Below, piece after piece: positions 1-11,625 of a stretch of 64,000 nucleotides of DNA. Positions within the stretch are counted from its first letter, which is position 1; every line of letters begins with the position of its first letter. The notes under the pieces were generated by a model. The model saw only the letters and a program-made list of their open reading frames with translations, ran no database searches and was not told where the DNA came from. Source of the DNA: Macrophomina tecta (lineage: Eukaryota; Ascomycota; Dothideomycetes; Botryosphaeriales; Botryosphaeriaceae); NCBI GenBank assembly GCA_024180945.1, contig JAKSGN010000023.1, positions 1-64,000 on the forward strand. Direction: 5' to 3'. The translations under genes and the position numbers were made by a program.

Positions 1-1090
1 TGAATTTGTACGCCGGGCTGTCCCAATCGTGCTGCCGCTGCGTCCGCATAAAAAACATCAACACCTGCTCCCACGACCGGGCACGGTCCTTGATCGATTC
101 CTCGTCCATATACGGCTGCAACGGCTGATATCGGGTCTGATGCTTCTCCGTCCTGATCGCCTGCATCCGCATCGACACGCCCGCCCGCTTCGCCACGCTC
201 TCCTGACTAATGCGGGCAACGTCCTCCATCGCCTGCCACACGGCCGTCTCGATCGGCTCGTTCGGATCGTCTTTTTCCTTATCGGCGGGCTTCCATCGTC
301 TGTTCTTCTTTTCGTCCTCCTCGCCGCCCGGCTTGACGATGCACCGCGACAAATCCTCGCGGTTCTTGCCGGCCAAATACTTCTGCCACTGCGTCCGCTC
401 CAACCACGGGTTCGCCTGATCCCTCTCGGCGTCCTGAACGACGGCGGCTGCCTCCTTCTCGGCCTGCTCGAACCGGGCCTGCATCTGCTGCCACGCCCGC
501 GTCCACGTGTCCCTGCTACTATCGTTGCTGCCGCCGTTGCCGTCTTCGCGCGTTCCATTCTCTTCCTCTGCCGGTTGCTGCACCTCGAAATACTGCGATC
601 CGTGCCGGCTCGTGAAAAATCGCTGACAATGCACCCGCCTCACTGCTTCCTGAAACCGCCTCTCGACCCGCTCGCCCTTGCTCTTGCCCGACCCGCCCTT
701 TCGGCTGCCGGCCGACCACTGATGCTCGATGCGCCAATGCTTCTTCATCGTCATTCTGTCCCGGCAAATATACCGGCACCCGTCGGGCTGTAACTCGCAC
801 ATTAACCCGTCCTGATGCAACGGCAACTCCGGGATCGGCCTGTCGATGCCTGCGGGCGCCTGAAATTCTCCGGGGGACCTGATTAATCCGGCAAACGCCA
901 CGACCTCCTCCGCGATCGCCTCTGCGTTCTTTCCGCTGATGCCGTGATGTCTGCCCTGCAAATGCCCTGCCACCTGATCCGGCCACACCGCGTGCCGGCA
1001 CTCCTTGCACACGACGACTCCAAATTCTCCTAACCCTAAATGATGAAAATACTCCGCTGTTTCGGCCATGTTGACTTGCGCTTGCTGCAT
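1..1090 (-). CDS. Telomere-linked helicase-like gene, N-terminal part (runs off window)
   Basis: This is the first ~363 codons of a gene read leftward from an ATG at 1090-1088; the frame stays open to the window edge. It is a near-identical copy of the start of the gene at 1477-5501 (offset 4,411 bp; I saw two substitutions in this coding stretch and no indel). The N-terminus carries a zinc-finger-like C-x2-C...H...H signature (CKECRHAVWPDQ), then a second Cys/His region and a Lys/Glu-rich stretch. In the complete homologue nearby this region precedes a SF2 helicase domain, so I infer a telomere-linked RecQ-like helicase whose helicase part lies left of the window. Confidence 0.7.
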   Translation of the reverse strand, partial: MQQAQVNMAETAEYFHHLGLGEFGVVVCKECRHAVWPDQVAGHLQGRHHGISGKNAEAIAEEVVAFAGLIRSPGEFQAPAGIDRPIPELPLHQDGLMCELQPDGCRYICRDRMTMKKHWRIEHQWSAGSRKGGSGKSKGERVERRFQEAVRRVHCQRFFTSRHGSQYFEVQQPAEEENGTREDGNGGSNDSSRDTWTRAWQQMQARFEQAEKEAAAVVQDAERDQANPWLERTQWQKYLAGKNREDLSRCIVKPGGEEDEKKNRRWKPADKEKDDPNEPIETAVWQAMEDVARISQESVAKRAGVSMRMQAIRTEKHQTRYQPLQPYMDEESIKDRARSWEQVLMFFMRTQRQHDWDSPAYKF

Positions 1091-1137
1091 GCTCGTTATT
1101 TCGCTGCTATCTGCTTATTCTTTCGCTGCGTTGATGC

Positions 1138-1535
1138 GGGAAACCACCCTTTGCTATCGAACTAACTACTTTAACCCTTGCTCTTAACTCTCTGACTCGG
1201 CGCCTGCTGCACGTTCGCGCGCTGCGTGCCTACCCGGCGAATGCGCGCTCTTTAACCACTACCGCGCTCGGGCCGCTCTTACCCCATCAACCTTACCCTA
1301 ACTTACCCCAACTGCCAAATTACGCTCGAACACGCGATCGGGCGGGCATGTCATACGCAAAAATTCTTATCGCCTAACCGCGCTCTGCAACATATCTTAA
1401 TTTAACGCGAATCCGACATCTTTTTTCTGAATCGACCGTACTCAATCGACCGTACTCGTAACCCTAACCCTAAACCTTAATTTTGTATGGGACCTGAATC
1501 GACCCTTATAACGGTCGATTCACTCCTTTCGGTTT
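1138..1535. repeat. Subtelomeric satellite unit (398 bp), isolated copy
   Basis: This starts with gggaaaccaccc and ends with a 47-bp unit (1489-1535). The same unit recurs at 5549-5946, 6041-6438 and 6533-6930. It has no coding capacity of its own, contains ACCCTAACCCTAAACC at 1460-1475, and has a direct repeat of atcgaccgtactc just before it. Confidence 0.85.
1460..1475. repeat. Interstitial telomere motif
   Basis: Two CCCTAA units plus a degenerate third. Equivalent motifs recur in the satellite copies near 5870-5886 (one substitution), 6362-6378 and 6855-6870. Their orientation is that of the C-rich strand at a left chromosome end. Confidence 0.8.
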
Positions 1536-4500
1536 GGTCCATCATGCTACGCGGCTCGCCCGCGTGCACGATCAACCTGATGCCCGGTATATCGATCCCC
1601 ATCCCCAACGCGCTCGTCGCCACTACCACCCGTTCTCTACCCACTCGGAAATCCTCCAACACCTCGTCCTTTCGCCGCTCGCTCATGTCTGCCCGGAATT
1701 CCTCGCACGCGAACCGGCCTGCTTTCGCCAACCGCTCCACCTCCCCCCGCGTCTTGCAATAAACTACTACTTTCCCCTCCGCCGACGCCCTCAACTCCCG
1801 ATCCACTAACTCCGCTACCAAATCCTCCTGCTCCTTCCTACTACTCTCCTTCCTGCCAACCACCCGATACCGCACGTTCTTCCGCACCGTCGACCCCCTA
1901 AACATCTTTACCTCGTCCGCCCTCCATCCCATCCTTTTATACAACCTGCTCTCCTCCGCCGCCGGCAATGTCGCCGTTAATAATATCATCTGCGTCTCTA
2001 CTCCCGCCAACTTGCCCAACTGCTGCAAATGCTTCCGAAAATCCACCCTATCGTTCAACACGACGTGACATTCGTCCACCACGATACGGTCCAACTGCCT
2101 CGTCCGCCTGATGCGCTTTAAAAACGTCCCGAACTCCTCGCCCACCGCCGCCTCCGGCGTCACCAACACGATCGACTCCGCATCCGCCTGCCGCCTGCCG
2201 CCCCATACCGCGCACCGCACCCCCGCCTCATCGCACCGCCGCTTCATATCCTTCCGCAACGACTTCAACGGCACCACTACTACTGTCGTGCCACCGGGTT
2301 CTGCCCACGCCGGCAATGTGAATAACACGCTCTTGCCCGCCCCCGTCGGCATCACTGCCACCACGGGGCTGTGCCCTGCCTTGATCGCATCCAATGCCGG
2401 CTCCTGCACGCTGCGGAAAACCGCCTCCTTACCCACCAACTGCCGCAACTGTTCCTCGGCATTCATCTTGTTTAACCGGATCCAACGATCCAACCGCTCC
2501 TCTTCCGCCTCCTCCTCGAACGGGCACCGCTTGCGCTTTTTGCTCGTCGCCTTGCTATCCGCCGCCTCGTTCCGCTCGTCTGCCTGACCCGTCGGTTCGA
2601 ATCCTAAAAATCGGTGCCAATCGACGCTGCACGCCCGGAACTGCTGCCTTCGTTCTGCCACCCACCCCAACTGCTCCATGATTCCCCTCGCATATACGAT
2701 TCCCGCCACGTGCGACGTGTGCCCTGCCTGCGCGTCCGCGATCGCCGCCGCCATGCCGTCCTCATCCTGCCGCTGCTCGCTATCGTCTCCCTCTCCATCG
2801 TCCTGCCTGAACGCCGTCGGCCCGCGGATCCACTGCCTGCTGATTGCTATCGCGATATCACGATACGCCCGCACCGTGACTTCATGCCCTAACCCCGCTG
2901 CTGTCTCCCGCTTAATCGCCTGTCTCATCCGCTCCGTCGTCCACTTCTTGCCCCCGGGCTCGGCTGCCCATAAATGCGCGGACAACGGCGGCGACTGCTC
3001 CTGCTCCTGCTGCTGTTGCTCCTGCTGCTGCTCCTGCTGTTGCTCCTGCTGTTGCTCCTGCTGCTGCCCCTGCCGCTGCCCCTGCTGCTGCTTGCCTCGT
3101 ATCAACACCTCAATTCTCTGCTGAAACGGCAAAACCAACCACAAATACCACACCAACAACTCGCCCACCTCGCGCGGTAAATACCGGTGAATGATCTTGA
3201 CATCTCCCTGCAACGCGTACCCCTTGTGATACCGCGTAACAAACACGACCATCCCGTCTTCGATGAAAATATGCCGGTGCCCCGCCTCCGCCGTGTTGCT
3301 GTGCCTGATGCTTAATATCTCCGGCCCTCTCGCCGGCTGCCCGCCCGTTATGTGCATCAACACCAATAACTTTTCCTTAAACGCCGCAACCCGGCTCATC
3401 CAATCCGATACCGCCTCGCGGCTCAACCCCGACGCCGTCCCCTGCCGGGTGAACCGCTTTCTGACCGCGCCGTTCTGCATAATCTGCTCGAACAACCACG
3501 ACCCCCCGTCCACGGGGAATCTGTTGCGCTGATCCTGCAAAAAATTCCACCCTCGACGGCCGTTTGTCGGGTCGTCATGCATCGAATGCCACGGCACCGC
3601 GGGCACCTCCCGCCGGCTTTTGCAAAACAACAAATCCTCGACCAACACCTGCGCCGTCGTCTGCGCCAAACCGTGTACCATCCCGCGGAACTGCGCCATG
3701 CTGAACGATATGTTCTTGTACTCCAACACATCTCTATCCCTCCACCCGACGTGCCCTTTCGCCGTTGTGTTGAAATGAATCTTCATACCATACGCCCGCA
3801 AATCCAAAAACCACTGCATCGGGCTGTCGCTGCCGCGGACCATGAAATCGTCCATCATCTTGTTCACCCACTGCAACCCGCTCCTGCCGGGGCGCCTGCT
3901 GCTCTCGCCGCTTCTACTGCTTCCCCGCTTTCGTATCCACTATCTTCGAAATCACACGGCCTCGCGCTCGCGCTAAAATGCTCGTTCTCCTCCGCCGGCG
4001 TTGCTACCTCGAATGCCTTCTGAATGACCATGAAATGCGCCACCTTGATCAACGCCGATAAAATCGACCCGTATGTCTCCGGGCCTCTCCAACTGTTGTC
4101 CGTCGGGTCGACTCCTAACACGGCGGCGGCGCATACCAACGCACTCTCGTACTCGCGCTCGACGAATCGTTGATTCAACAACTCGATGCAAAAATCTAAA
4201 CATGCCCGTTGAATCGGGGTTAATTTTTGCCACTTCTCTTCGTCCTTCTCGTTTGTCTCGCTTTCTTCCTCGTCGCCTTCCCCTTCTCCCTCCTCTTCTG
4301 CTTCCTCGTTATCTTCGTTTTCTTTGTTACTTTCTTCCCCATCTTCGCCTCCTTCTACCTCCCGCTCTGCCTCTTCGACCAATCTGACGAATGCTTCGAA
4401 CTGACTGCGGGTGAATTTGTACGCCGGGCTGTCCCAATCGTGCTGCCGCTGCGTCCGCATAAAAAACATCAACACCTGCTCCCACGACCGGGCACGGTCC

Positions 4501-5501
4501 TTGATCGATTCCTCGTCCATATACGGCTGCAACGGCTGATATCGGGTCTGATGCTTCTCCGTCCTGATCGCCTGCATCCGCATCGACACGCCCGCCCGCT
4601 TCGCCACGCTCTCCTGACTAATGCGGGCAACGTCCTCCATCGCCTGCCACACGGCCGTCTCGATCGGCTCGTTCGGATCGTCTTTTTCCTTATCGGCGGG
4701 CTTCCATCGTCTGTTCTTCTTTTCGTCCTCCTCGCCGCCCGGCTTGACGATGCACCGCGACAAATCCTCGCGGTTCTTGCCGGCCAAATACTTCTGCCAC
4801 TGCGTCCGCTCCAACCACGGGTTCGCCTGATCCCTCTCGGCGTCCTGAACGACGGCGGCTGCCTCCTTCTCGGCCTGCCCGAACCGGGCCTGCATCTGCT
4901 GCCACGCCCGCGTCCACGTGTCCCTGCTACTATCGTTGCTGCCGCCGTTGCCGTCTTCGCGCGTTCCATTCTCTTCCTCTGCCGGTTGCTGCACCTCGAA
5001 ATACTGCGATCCGTGCCGGCTCGTGAAAAATCGCTGACAATGCACCCGCCTCACTGCTTCCTGAAACCGCCTCTCGACCCGCTCGCCCTTGCTCTTGCCC
5101 GACCCGCCCTTTCGGCTGCCGGCCGACCACTGATGCTCGATGCGCCAATGCTTCTTCATCGTCATTCTGTCCCGGCAAATATACCGGCACCCGTCGGGCT
5201 GTAACTCGCACATTAACCCGTCCTGATGCAACGGCAACTCCGGGATCGGCCTGTCGATGCCTGCGGGCGCCTGAAATTCTCCGGGGGACCTGATTAATCC
5301 GGCAAACGCCACGACCTCCTCCGCGATCGCCTCTGCGTTCTTTCCGCTGATGCCGTGATGTCTGCCCTGCAAATGCCCTGCCACCTGATCCGGCCACACC
5401 GCGTGCCGGCACTCCTTGCACACGACGACTCCAAATTCCCCTAACCCTAAATGATGAAAATACTCCGCTGTTTCGGCCATGTTGACTTGCGCTTGCTGCA
5501 T
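1477..5501 (-). pseudogene. Telomere-linked RecQ-like helicase, frameshifted and 3'-truncated
   Basis: The gene reads leftward. A 545-codon N-terminal frame (5501-3864) has an N-terminal zinc-finger-like motif and an acidic stretch. It is followed in another frame by ~800 codons (3876-1477) with a core-like domain and a SF2 helicase: motif I MPTGAGKS, Ia VVVPLKSLR, II VDECH, III LLTATLP, IV VVVYCK, V VVVATSALGMGID. The intact neighbour (6901-11589) reads through the equivalent point, so one frameshift lies between about 3877 and 3938. After motif V the frame runs into the 47-bp subtelomeric repeat and adds some 20 foreign residues. RecQ motif VI (Q-x2-GRxGRDG) is absent. A Gln/Glu-rich run is encoded at about 2998-3096. 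Probably non-functional. Confidence 0.75.
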
Positions 5502-5946
5502 GCTCGTTATTTCGCTGCTATCTGCTTATTCTTTCGCTGCGTTGATGCGGGAAACCACCCTTTGCTCTCGAACTAACTACTTTAACCCTTGCTCTTAACT
5601 CTCTGACTCGGCGCCTGCTGCACGTTCGCGCGCTGCGTGCCTACCCGGCGAATGCGCGCTCTTTAACCACTACCGCGCTCGGGCCGCTCTTACCCCATCA
5701 ACCTTACCCTAACTTACCCCAACTGCCAAATTACGCTCGAACACGCGATCGGGCGGGCATGTCATACGCAAAAATTCTTATCGCCTAACCGCGCTCTGCA
5801 ACATATCTTAATTTAACGCGAATCCGACATCTTTTTTCTGAATCGACCGTACTCAATCGACCGTACTCGTAACCCTACCCCTAAACCTTAATTTTGTATG
5901 GGACCTGAATCGACCCTTATAACGGTCGATTCACTCCTTTCGGTTT
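4412..5946. repeat. Direct duplication, copy 2 (partner 1-1535)
   Basis: Second copy of the 1,535-bp block. It contains the start codon region of the broken helicase gene, its upstream sequence and a satellite unit, and leads directly into the tandem array at 5947. Confidence 0.9.
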
Positions 5947-6040
5947 GGGACCTGAATCGACCCTTATAACGGTCGATTCACTCCTTTCGGTTTGGGACCT
6001 GAATCGACCCTTATAACGGTCGATTCACTCCTTTCGGTTT
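5900..6040. repeat. 47-bp minisatellite, three copies
   Basis: Units at 5900-5946, 5947-5993 and 5994-6040. Each begins GGGACCTGAATCGACC and ends CCTTTCGGTTT. Inside, the 9-bp arms GAATCGACC and GGTCGATTC form a perfect hairpin around an 8-nt loop. Confidence 0.9.
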
Positions 6041-6391
6041 GGGAAACCACCCTTTGCTATCGAACTAACTACTTTAACCCTTGCTCTTAACTCTCTGCCT
6101 CGGCGCCTGCTGCACGTTCGCGCGCTGCGTGCCTACCCGGCGAATGCGCGCTCTTTAACCACTACCGCGCTCGGGCCGCTCTTACCCCATCAACCTTACC
6201 CTAACTTACCCCAACTGCCAAATTACGCTCGAACACGCGATCGGGCGGGCATGTCATACGCAAAAATTCTTATCGCCTAACCGCGCTCTGCAACATATCT
6301 TAATTTAACGCGAATCCGACATCTTTTTTCTGAATCGACCGTACTCAATCGACCGTACTCGTAACCCTAACCCTAAACCTTAATTTTGTAT

Positions 6392-6532
6392 GGGACCTGA
6401 ATCGACCCTTATAACGGCCGATTCACTCCTTTCGGTTTGGGACCTGAATCGACCCTTATAACGGTCGATTCACTCCTTTCGGTTTGGGACCTGAATCGAC
6501 CCTTATAACGGTCGATTCACTCCTTTCGGTTT
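6392..6532. repeat. 47-bp minisatellite, three copies
   Basis: Units at 6392-6438, 6439-6485 and 6486-6532. The first unit has one substitution in the right hairpin arm (ggccgattc). Single copies also sit at 1489-1535 and 6884-6930. Confidence 0.9.
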
Positions 6533-6900
6533 GGGAAACCACCCTTTGCTATCGAACTAACTACTTTAACCCTTGCTCTTAACTCTCTGACTCGGCGCCT
6601 GCTGCACGTTCGCGCGCTGCGTGCCTACCCGGCGAATGCGCGCTCTTTAACCACTACCGCGCCCGGGCCGCTCTTACCCCATCAACCTTACCCTAACTTA
6701 CCCCAACTGCCAAATTACGCTCGAACACGCGATCGGGCGGGCATGTCATACGCAAAAATTCTTATCGCCTAACCGCGCTCTGCAACATATCTTAATTTAA
6801 CGCGAATCCGACATCTTTTTTCTGAATCGACCGTACTCAATCGACCGTACTCGTAACCCTAACCCTAAACCTTAATTTTGTATGGGACCTGAATCGACCC

Positions 6901-9900
6901 TTATAACGGTCGATTCACTCCTTTCGGTTTGGCGAACAAACGCTCTTGCTCCTGCTGTTCTCGCTCTCGCTCCCGCTCTTGTCCCTGCTCTCCTCGCTGC
7001 TGCTGCTGCTCCTTCTGCAAATCCGCCTCGCAAACGTCGCAAACCACCTCCCCTTCCTCGCCCCTGCACCTCGTCCTCTCCCCGTTGCCGTCCATGTAAC
7101 CGTCGATGACGGCCCGCCGGCACCGCCGCCCGCTCATGAACCTGTCCATCTCCGCTCTCGCGCGCTCGTTGCCGACGTCGTACTGCGTTGCCGCCCTCAT
7201 CCACCTCTCGCCGCTGTCCACGATGACCGCCTCGCTGGCCTGCCCGTCCCTGCCCGCCCTGCCGCTCTCCTGCCCGTATTCCACCAAACTGGCCGGTCTT
7301 TCCGCGTGCACGACCGCCCTGATGTCCGGCACGTCGATGCCCAAACCCAACGCGTTCGTCGCCACGATCAACCGCCCGCTCTCGTACGCCCAATGCGCTA
7401 AATTCCTCGACTTCTGCTCCTTGTCCTTCTGCTGCCCGTGGTACGCGTTGCACCCCAATGCCTGGGCTAAACGCTCCGCCCGCTTCGTGCTATTGCTGTA
7501 CACCACGATCCTGCCGCCGCCTCCCGGGCGCGTCCGGTCCTGGTTTTGATTCTGATGTTGACTGTGCTCTTGCTCGTGCCCTTGCTCTCGGTTTCGGCTT
7601 CGATCCTGATCCCGACCCTGATCTCGCCCTTGACCTTGACCTTGATCTTGACCTTGATCTTGGTCTTCATCTTCATCCCGATCTCGACTTCGCTGAATCC
7701 CCAACCGCTCCTGCAACCGCCGCACCTCCTGCACCACCGCGGCGATCAACCCGTCCTGCTTGCTCGCCCCGACCGCCCGCACCACCCTGTACCGCACGTT
7801 CGCGCGCGTCGTCCGCGCCCGGAACCTCACCACCTCCTCCCCCCTCACGTTCATGATGTCCAACAACCGCCGCTCCTCCGCCGGCGGCAACGTCGCCGTC
7901 AACATGACCATCTGCGTCTCCGCCCTCGCCAACTCGCCCAACTCCTGCAACTTCGGCCGGAAACTGCCCCGCCCGTCCAACGCCGTGTGGCATTCGTCGA
8001 CCACGATCCGGTCCAACCGCTGCCGGCTCCTCAACCGCTCCAAAAACCCGCCGAACGCCTTGGTCGCCGCCGACTCCGGCGTCACGAAAACGACGGACGC
8101 CTCCTCCGGCCGCCGCCTGTCCCACTCCGCCGCCGTGATGCCCGCCCGCCGGCACCGGTCCACCATGTTCTCCCTCAACGAATTCAACGGCACCACCACC
8201 ACCGTCGTGCCCTGCTCGCCCACGGCCGCCGCGCACAACGCCGGGATCATGAACGCCACGCTCTTGCCCGCCCCCGTGCCCATCACCACCAACAACGGGC
8301 TGCGGCCCTCCACCACCGCCTCGACCGCCTCCTCCTGCACCCCCCTGAACTCGGCGTCCCTCTTGCCCGTCAACTCGCGCAACACCTGCCGCCTGTCCAC
8401 CGTCTTGACCTTCTTCCACCGCCTGAAATGGGCGTTCATCACCTCCGCTTCTACCGCCGCCGCCGACCGCTTCTTGCCGGCCTGCTGCCGCAACTGCCGC
8501 AACGCCGACGCGTGCTGCTGGAACTGGTGGAATCTGACGCTCGCCGCCCTGTACCGCTCCATCACCGGCTTCAACTCCTGCGCCGCCTCGACTATCAACC
8601 GCCCGTACACGGCGCCCGCCATGCGCGTCGTGTGCCCGAACTGCATGTCCCACGTGTGACTTCTGCCCCCCTCCCCCCCTTCCTCCTCGTCCGCCTCCTC
8701 CTCCTCGTCGGCGTCGAAAAAATGATCTCCCTTGATGAACTTGTTGCCGATCGCCTGGACGCACTGCCGGTACGCGGCCACGCCCACCTCGACGCCCATC
8801 CGCATCTTGCTCTCCCGCTTCAACGCCTTGCGGAACCGGCTGGCCGTCCACTTGGCCGCGCCCGGCCCCTCCTGGCTCCAAATGAACCCGCTCTCCTCCG
8901 GCGGCCTGTCCCTGCCGTCCGCCGCGAACGCCAACCGCCGCTCGAACGGGATGACCAACCAAATGTACCACATCAACAACTCGCCGACCTCGCGCGGCAA
9001 ATACCGGTGGATGACCTTCAAACTGCCGTCCTTGCCGTGCCCCTTGTGGTACCGGGTCACGTACACCATCAATCCGTCCTCGACGAACACGTTGCGCTGC
9101 CCGCCGTTGGCCGTGTTGCAATACCGCACGCTCATCAACTCCGGCACCCGCGCCGGCCCGCCGCCGGTGATGTGCATCAAAACGGCCAACTGCTCCTTGA
9201 ACCGGCCGACCGCGCGCCCGAACGCCTCGACGTGCTCGCGGTTCCACCTGACCGGGTGCCGGCCGGGGTCCTCGTCCGGGTTGGCGATGAACTGCCACCT
9301 CTGCTCGTCCCGCCGGCGCGCGATCAACCGGTCGAACAACCACCACTCGCCGTCCACGCCGAACCGGTTGCGCGGGTCCTTGACGAAATACCACCCCGGC
9401 TCCGCCGCGCTCGGGTTGTCGTGCAATCGGTCCCACGCGATGGCCGGCAAATGCCCCCCGACCCGCTCCTGGCCGGCCGACACCTGCATGATCTCCTCCA
9501 CCAACGCGCTCCGGCCGTCGCCCGCCAACCCGTGCACCCACGCCCTGAACCCGTCCATGCCGAACTCGATGCCCCGGTACGACAACGTGTCGCCGTCCGG
9601 GCCCTTCCACCGCACCGCCCCGGCCGCCGTCGTCGTGTACCTGATCTTCATGCCGTACGTGCGCGCGTCGTACATCCAACTCATCGGCGTCGGCGCGTTC
9701 CTGACCATAAACCGGTCCACCATCGCCCTCACCCGGCGCCAAATCCTGCCGTCGCCGCTGTCCCTGGCCGCCTGCCGCGCGCTTTGGACCACCATCATCC
9801 GCGCCAACTTGATCACCGCCGACAACCTGGGCGTGTACACCAACGCGCTCTGCCACCCCTTGCCGTCCTCGTCGATGCCCAAAACGGCCAACCCGCTGAC

Positions 9901-10967
9901 CAACGCGCTGACGTGGCTGCCGTCCTCGGTCTGGTGGTCTAACAAACTGACGCAAAACGCCAAACACTTGCTCTCCAATGCGCTCATGGCTTCCTCCTCT
10001 TCCTCCTCTTCGTCATTGCTGCTGCTGCTGCTGCTGCTGCTGCCGTCATTCGCCACCTCCTCGTCAACCACCTCCGTCCACCCGTTCATGCCCCCTCCGC
10101 CGTCCTCCTCGTCCTCCGGATCGTCGTCCGCGTCGCCATCCTGGACATTCTCCTCCACCGGCGCCGCCATCTCCGCCGCCCTCCCCTCCGCCCACTCTAA
10201 CCTGGCCTCCTCGATGAAATCGTACAACGCCATCTTCTGTTCGGCGGTTAACTCGTACGGCGGCCTCTTGGTTTGTCCCCGCCCTTCCTGCCCCGCTCCT
10301 CCCTCCCCCTCCCCCTCCTCTGCTCCTCCGCTCCTGCTCCCGCCCCTCGCACCCCTCCCGCCTCTCCTTCTCACCACCTTGGCCATGCCGTGCGTGCGGA
10401 AAACGTAACCGATGATCCGCTGCCATGCCTGCTTGTACCGCTGCTTGGTGTCGTCGCCCATGCGGGCTTCGAACGGGTACGCCGGCTTGACGTTGGCCTC
10501 CTTGCGGATCATCTCGAACAAAACCTCGATGCTAACGGACGCCAAAACCGTCCGCTGCGCCTTGTCGACCATCTCGCCGAAACTCTGGCACATGATGGCC
10601 AAAATCTGCGTCTGCGTCCGCTCGCGCCGCCGTCGGTCCCGCTCGATTCGGTCGCTGGTGGTGGTGCCTCTATTCCCACCTCTCCCGCCTCTCCCGCCTC
10701 CCCTGCGCTGCTCCGCCTCCTCCGCCTCCTCCCTGTCCTCCTCCTCTTGCCGCTGCTGCTCCTCCGCCGGCAACTCCACGTGCCGCTTCAAATCCTCCGT
10801 GGCCAACCCGGCCAAATGCTCCGTCCATCCGGTCCGCTTCAACCACGGGTCGGCCTCTAACTTCTCCTGCGGCCGCACTACCGTCTTGCGCCGCTCGTCC
10901 GCCGCCTTCATCCGCGCCTCGGTCTGCTGGCGGACGTGCTGGCTGATCTTTCCCGCCGCCGCCGCCG

Positions 10968-11037
<70 letters not shown>

Positions 11038-11589
11038 CTCTCTTCCTCGCCCGTTGCCCTCTCCTGCCGGGCCCGACACCTCGAAATACTCCTGCCTGGG
11101 CCCGCGCTTGAAAAACCTCTGGCACCGCACGCCGGCCCGCCATGGCCTGGGCGCCTCGTGCGCCCTTCGCCGCTGCGCCAACGACCCGCCCTTCCGCTGG
11201 CTGTTGACCCATCCGTGCCGGCTGCGGCAATGCGCCTGAATCCCCTCCGTCGTCCGCACGATATGCCCGCACCTGGCCCCGTCCTCGCCCTCTCCTCCGC
11301 TCCCCTCTTCCTGCCACTGGCACGCGAAACCATCCGCGTACACCGGCAACCACGGTATGGCTTCGATCGGCTGTGACGGCTTCCTGAACTCGCGCGCCAA
11401 CTGCTCTTCTGTGCGGATTAAACCGTCAATCTCCCCCACTACCTCCGCGATCCTCTGCCTGCTGGACCCGTCTATCCGCGGGTGCTTGGGCCCTCTCAAA
11501 TGCGCGTCTATCTGTCCGGGTAACACGGCGAATCCGCAATCTGCGCAAACGATGGCCCTGAACTCGGGTACGTACTTAAGCGGCTCCAT
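6901..11589 (-). CDS. Telomere-linked RecQ-like SF2 helicase, apparently intact
   Basis: Leftward single-exon gene of about 1,560 residues. I chose the ATG at 11589 (MEPLKYVPEF) because it aligns with the start of the neighbouring copy; the frame is open to 11727, but that extension only translates a GGCT repeat. Order of parts: zinc-finger-like CADCGF...H...H; a second Cys/His region; polyalanine coded by 22 CTG/CAG units; acidic and Ser-rich linkers; a ~400-residue conserved middle domain typical of fungal subtelomeric helicases; then the helicase. Seen: motif I VVMGTGAGKS (near 8270), II VDECH (near 7990), III MLTATLP, V VATNALGLGID, VI QESGRAGRDG (near 7250), then a Cys-rich tail (CRGEEGEVVCDVCEAD). 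An Asp/Gln/Arg-rich insert interrupts the second RecA lobe. The stop codon lies inside the 47-bp repeat. Telomere-linked helicases are common at fungal chromosome ends; a role in telomere maintenance is inferred. Confidence 0.85.
10971..11036. repeat. (CTG)22 microsatellite coding polyalanine
   Basis: An uninterrupted run of 22 CTG units on the + strand. On the gene strand it is read as GCA, giving a polyalanine tract in the intact helicase. Such pure trinucleotide runs are length-unstable. Confidence 0.95.
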
Positions 11590-11592
11590 AAT

Positions 11593-11622
<30 letters not shown>
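11593..11622. repeat. (GGCT)n short tandem repeat upstream of helicase
   Basis: About seven GGCT units immediately 5' of the chosen helicase start codon. It lies in the presumed 5' leader. Confidence 0.8.

Positions 11623-11625
<3 letters not shown>

Larger units (their letters stand above)
1..1535. repeat. Direct duplication, copy 1 (partner 4412-5946)
   Basis: Bases 1-1535 match 4412-5946 at a constant offset of 4,411. I noticed about four substitutions (for example near 1156/5567 and 1467/5878) and no indels, so the copies are over 99% identical. The block holds the helicase gene 5' end, its upstream region and one 398-bp satellite unit. Copy 1 ends exactly where a 47-bp minisatellite unit ends. 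Confidence 0.9.
5549..6930. repeat. Tandem array of ~492-bp subtelomeric satellite units
   Basis: Three head-to-tail units: 5549-6040 (492 bp), 6041-6532 (492 bp) and 6533-6930 (398 bp). Each is a 398-bp body; in the first two it is followed by two extra 47-bp copies. No gene lies here. Each unit holds a telomere-like motif. The last unit ends exactly at the 3' end of the intact helicase gene. Confidence 0.88.

Noticed and set aside
29..793. Long plus-strand open frames opposite the helicase genes (also at 4227-5204 and 7546-9942)
   Set aside because: They are antisense shadows of GC-rich coding sequence: Arg/Pro/Leu-rich, no domains, and they disappear when the helicase frame is taken as real.
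2974..3180. Poly-leucine frame that looks like a membrane segment
   Set aside because: It is the complement of the CAG-rich tract that encodes Gln/Glu in the helicase gene.
5549..6930. Tandem repeat considered as a CRISPR-like array
   Set aside because: The repeats are contiguous satellite units without unique spacers, and the setting is a eukaryotic chromosome end.
7673..9967. 764-codon minus-strand frame rich in Gly and Arg
   Set aside because: It overlaps the intact helicase on the same strand in another frame, has low complexity and no motif.
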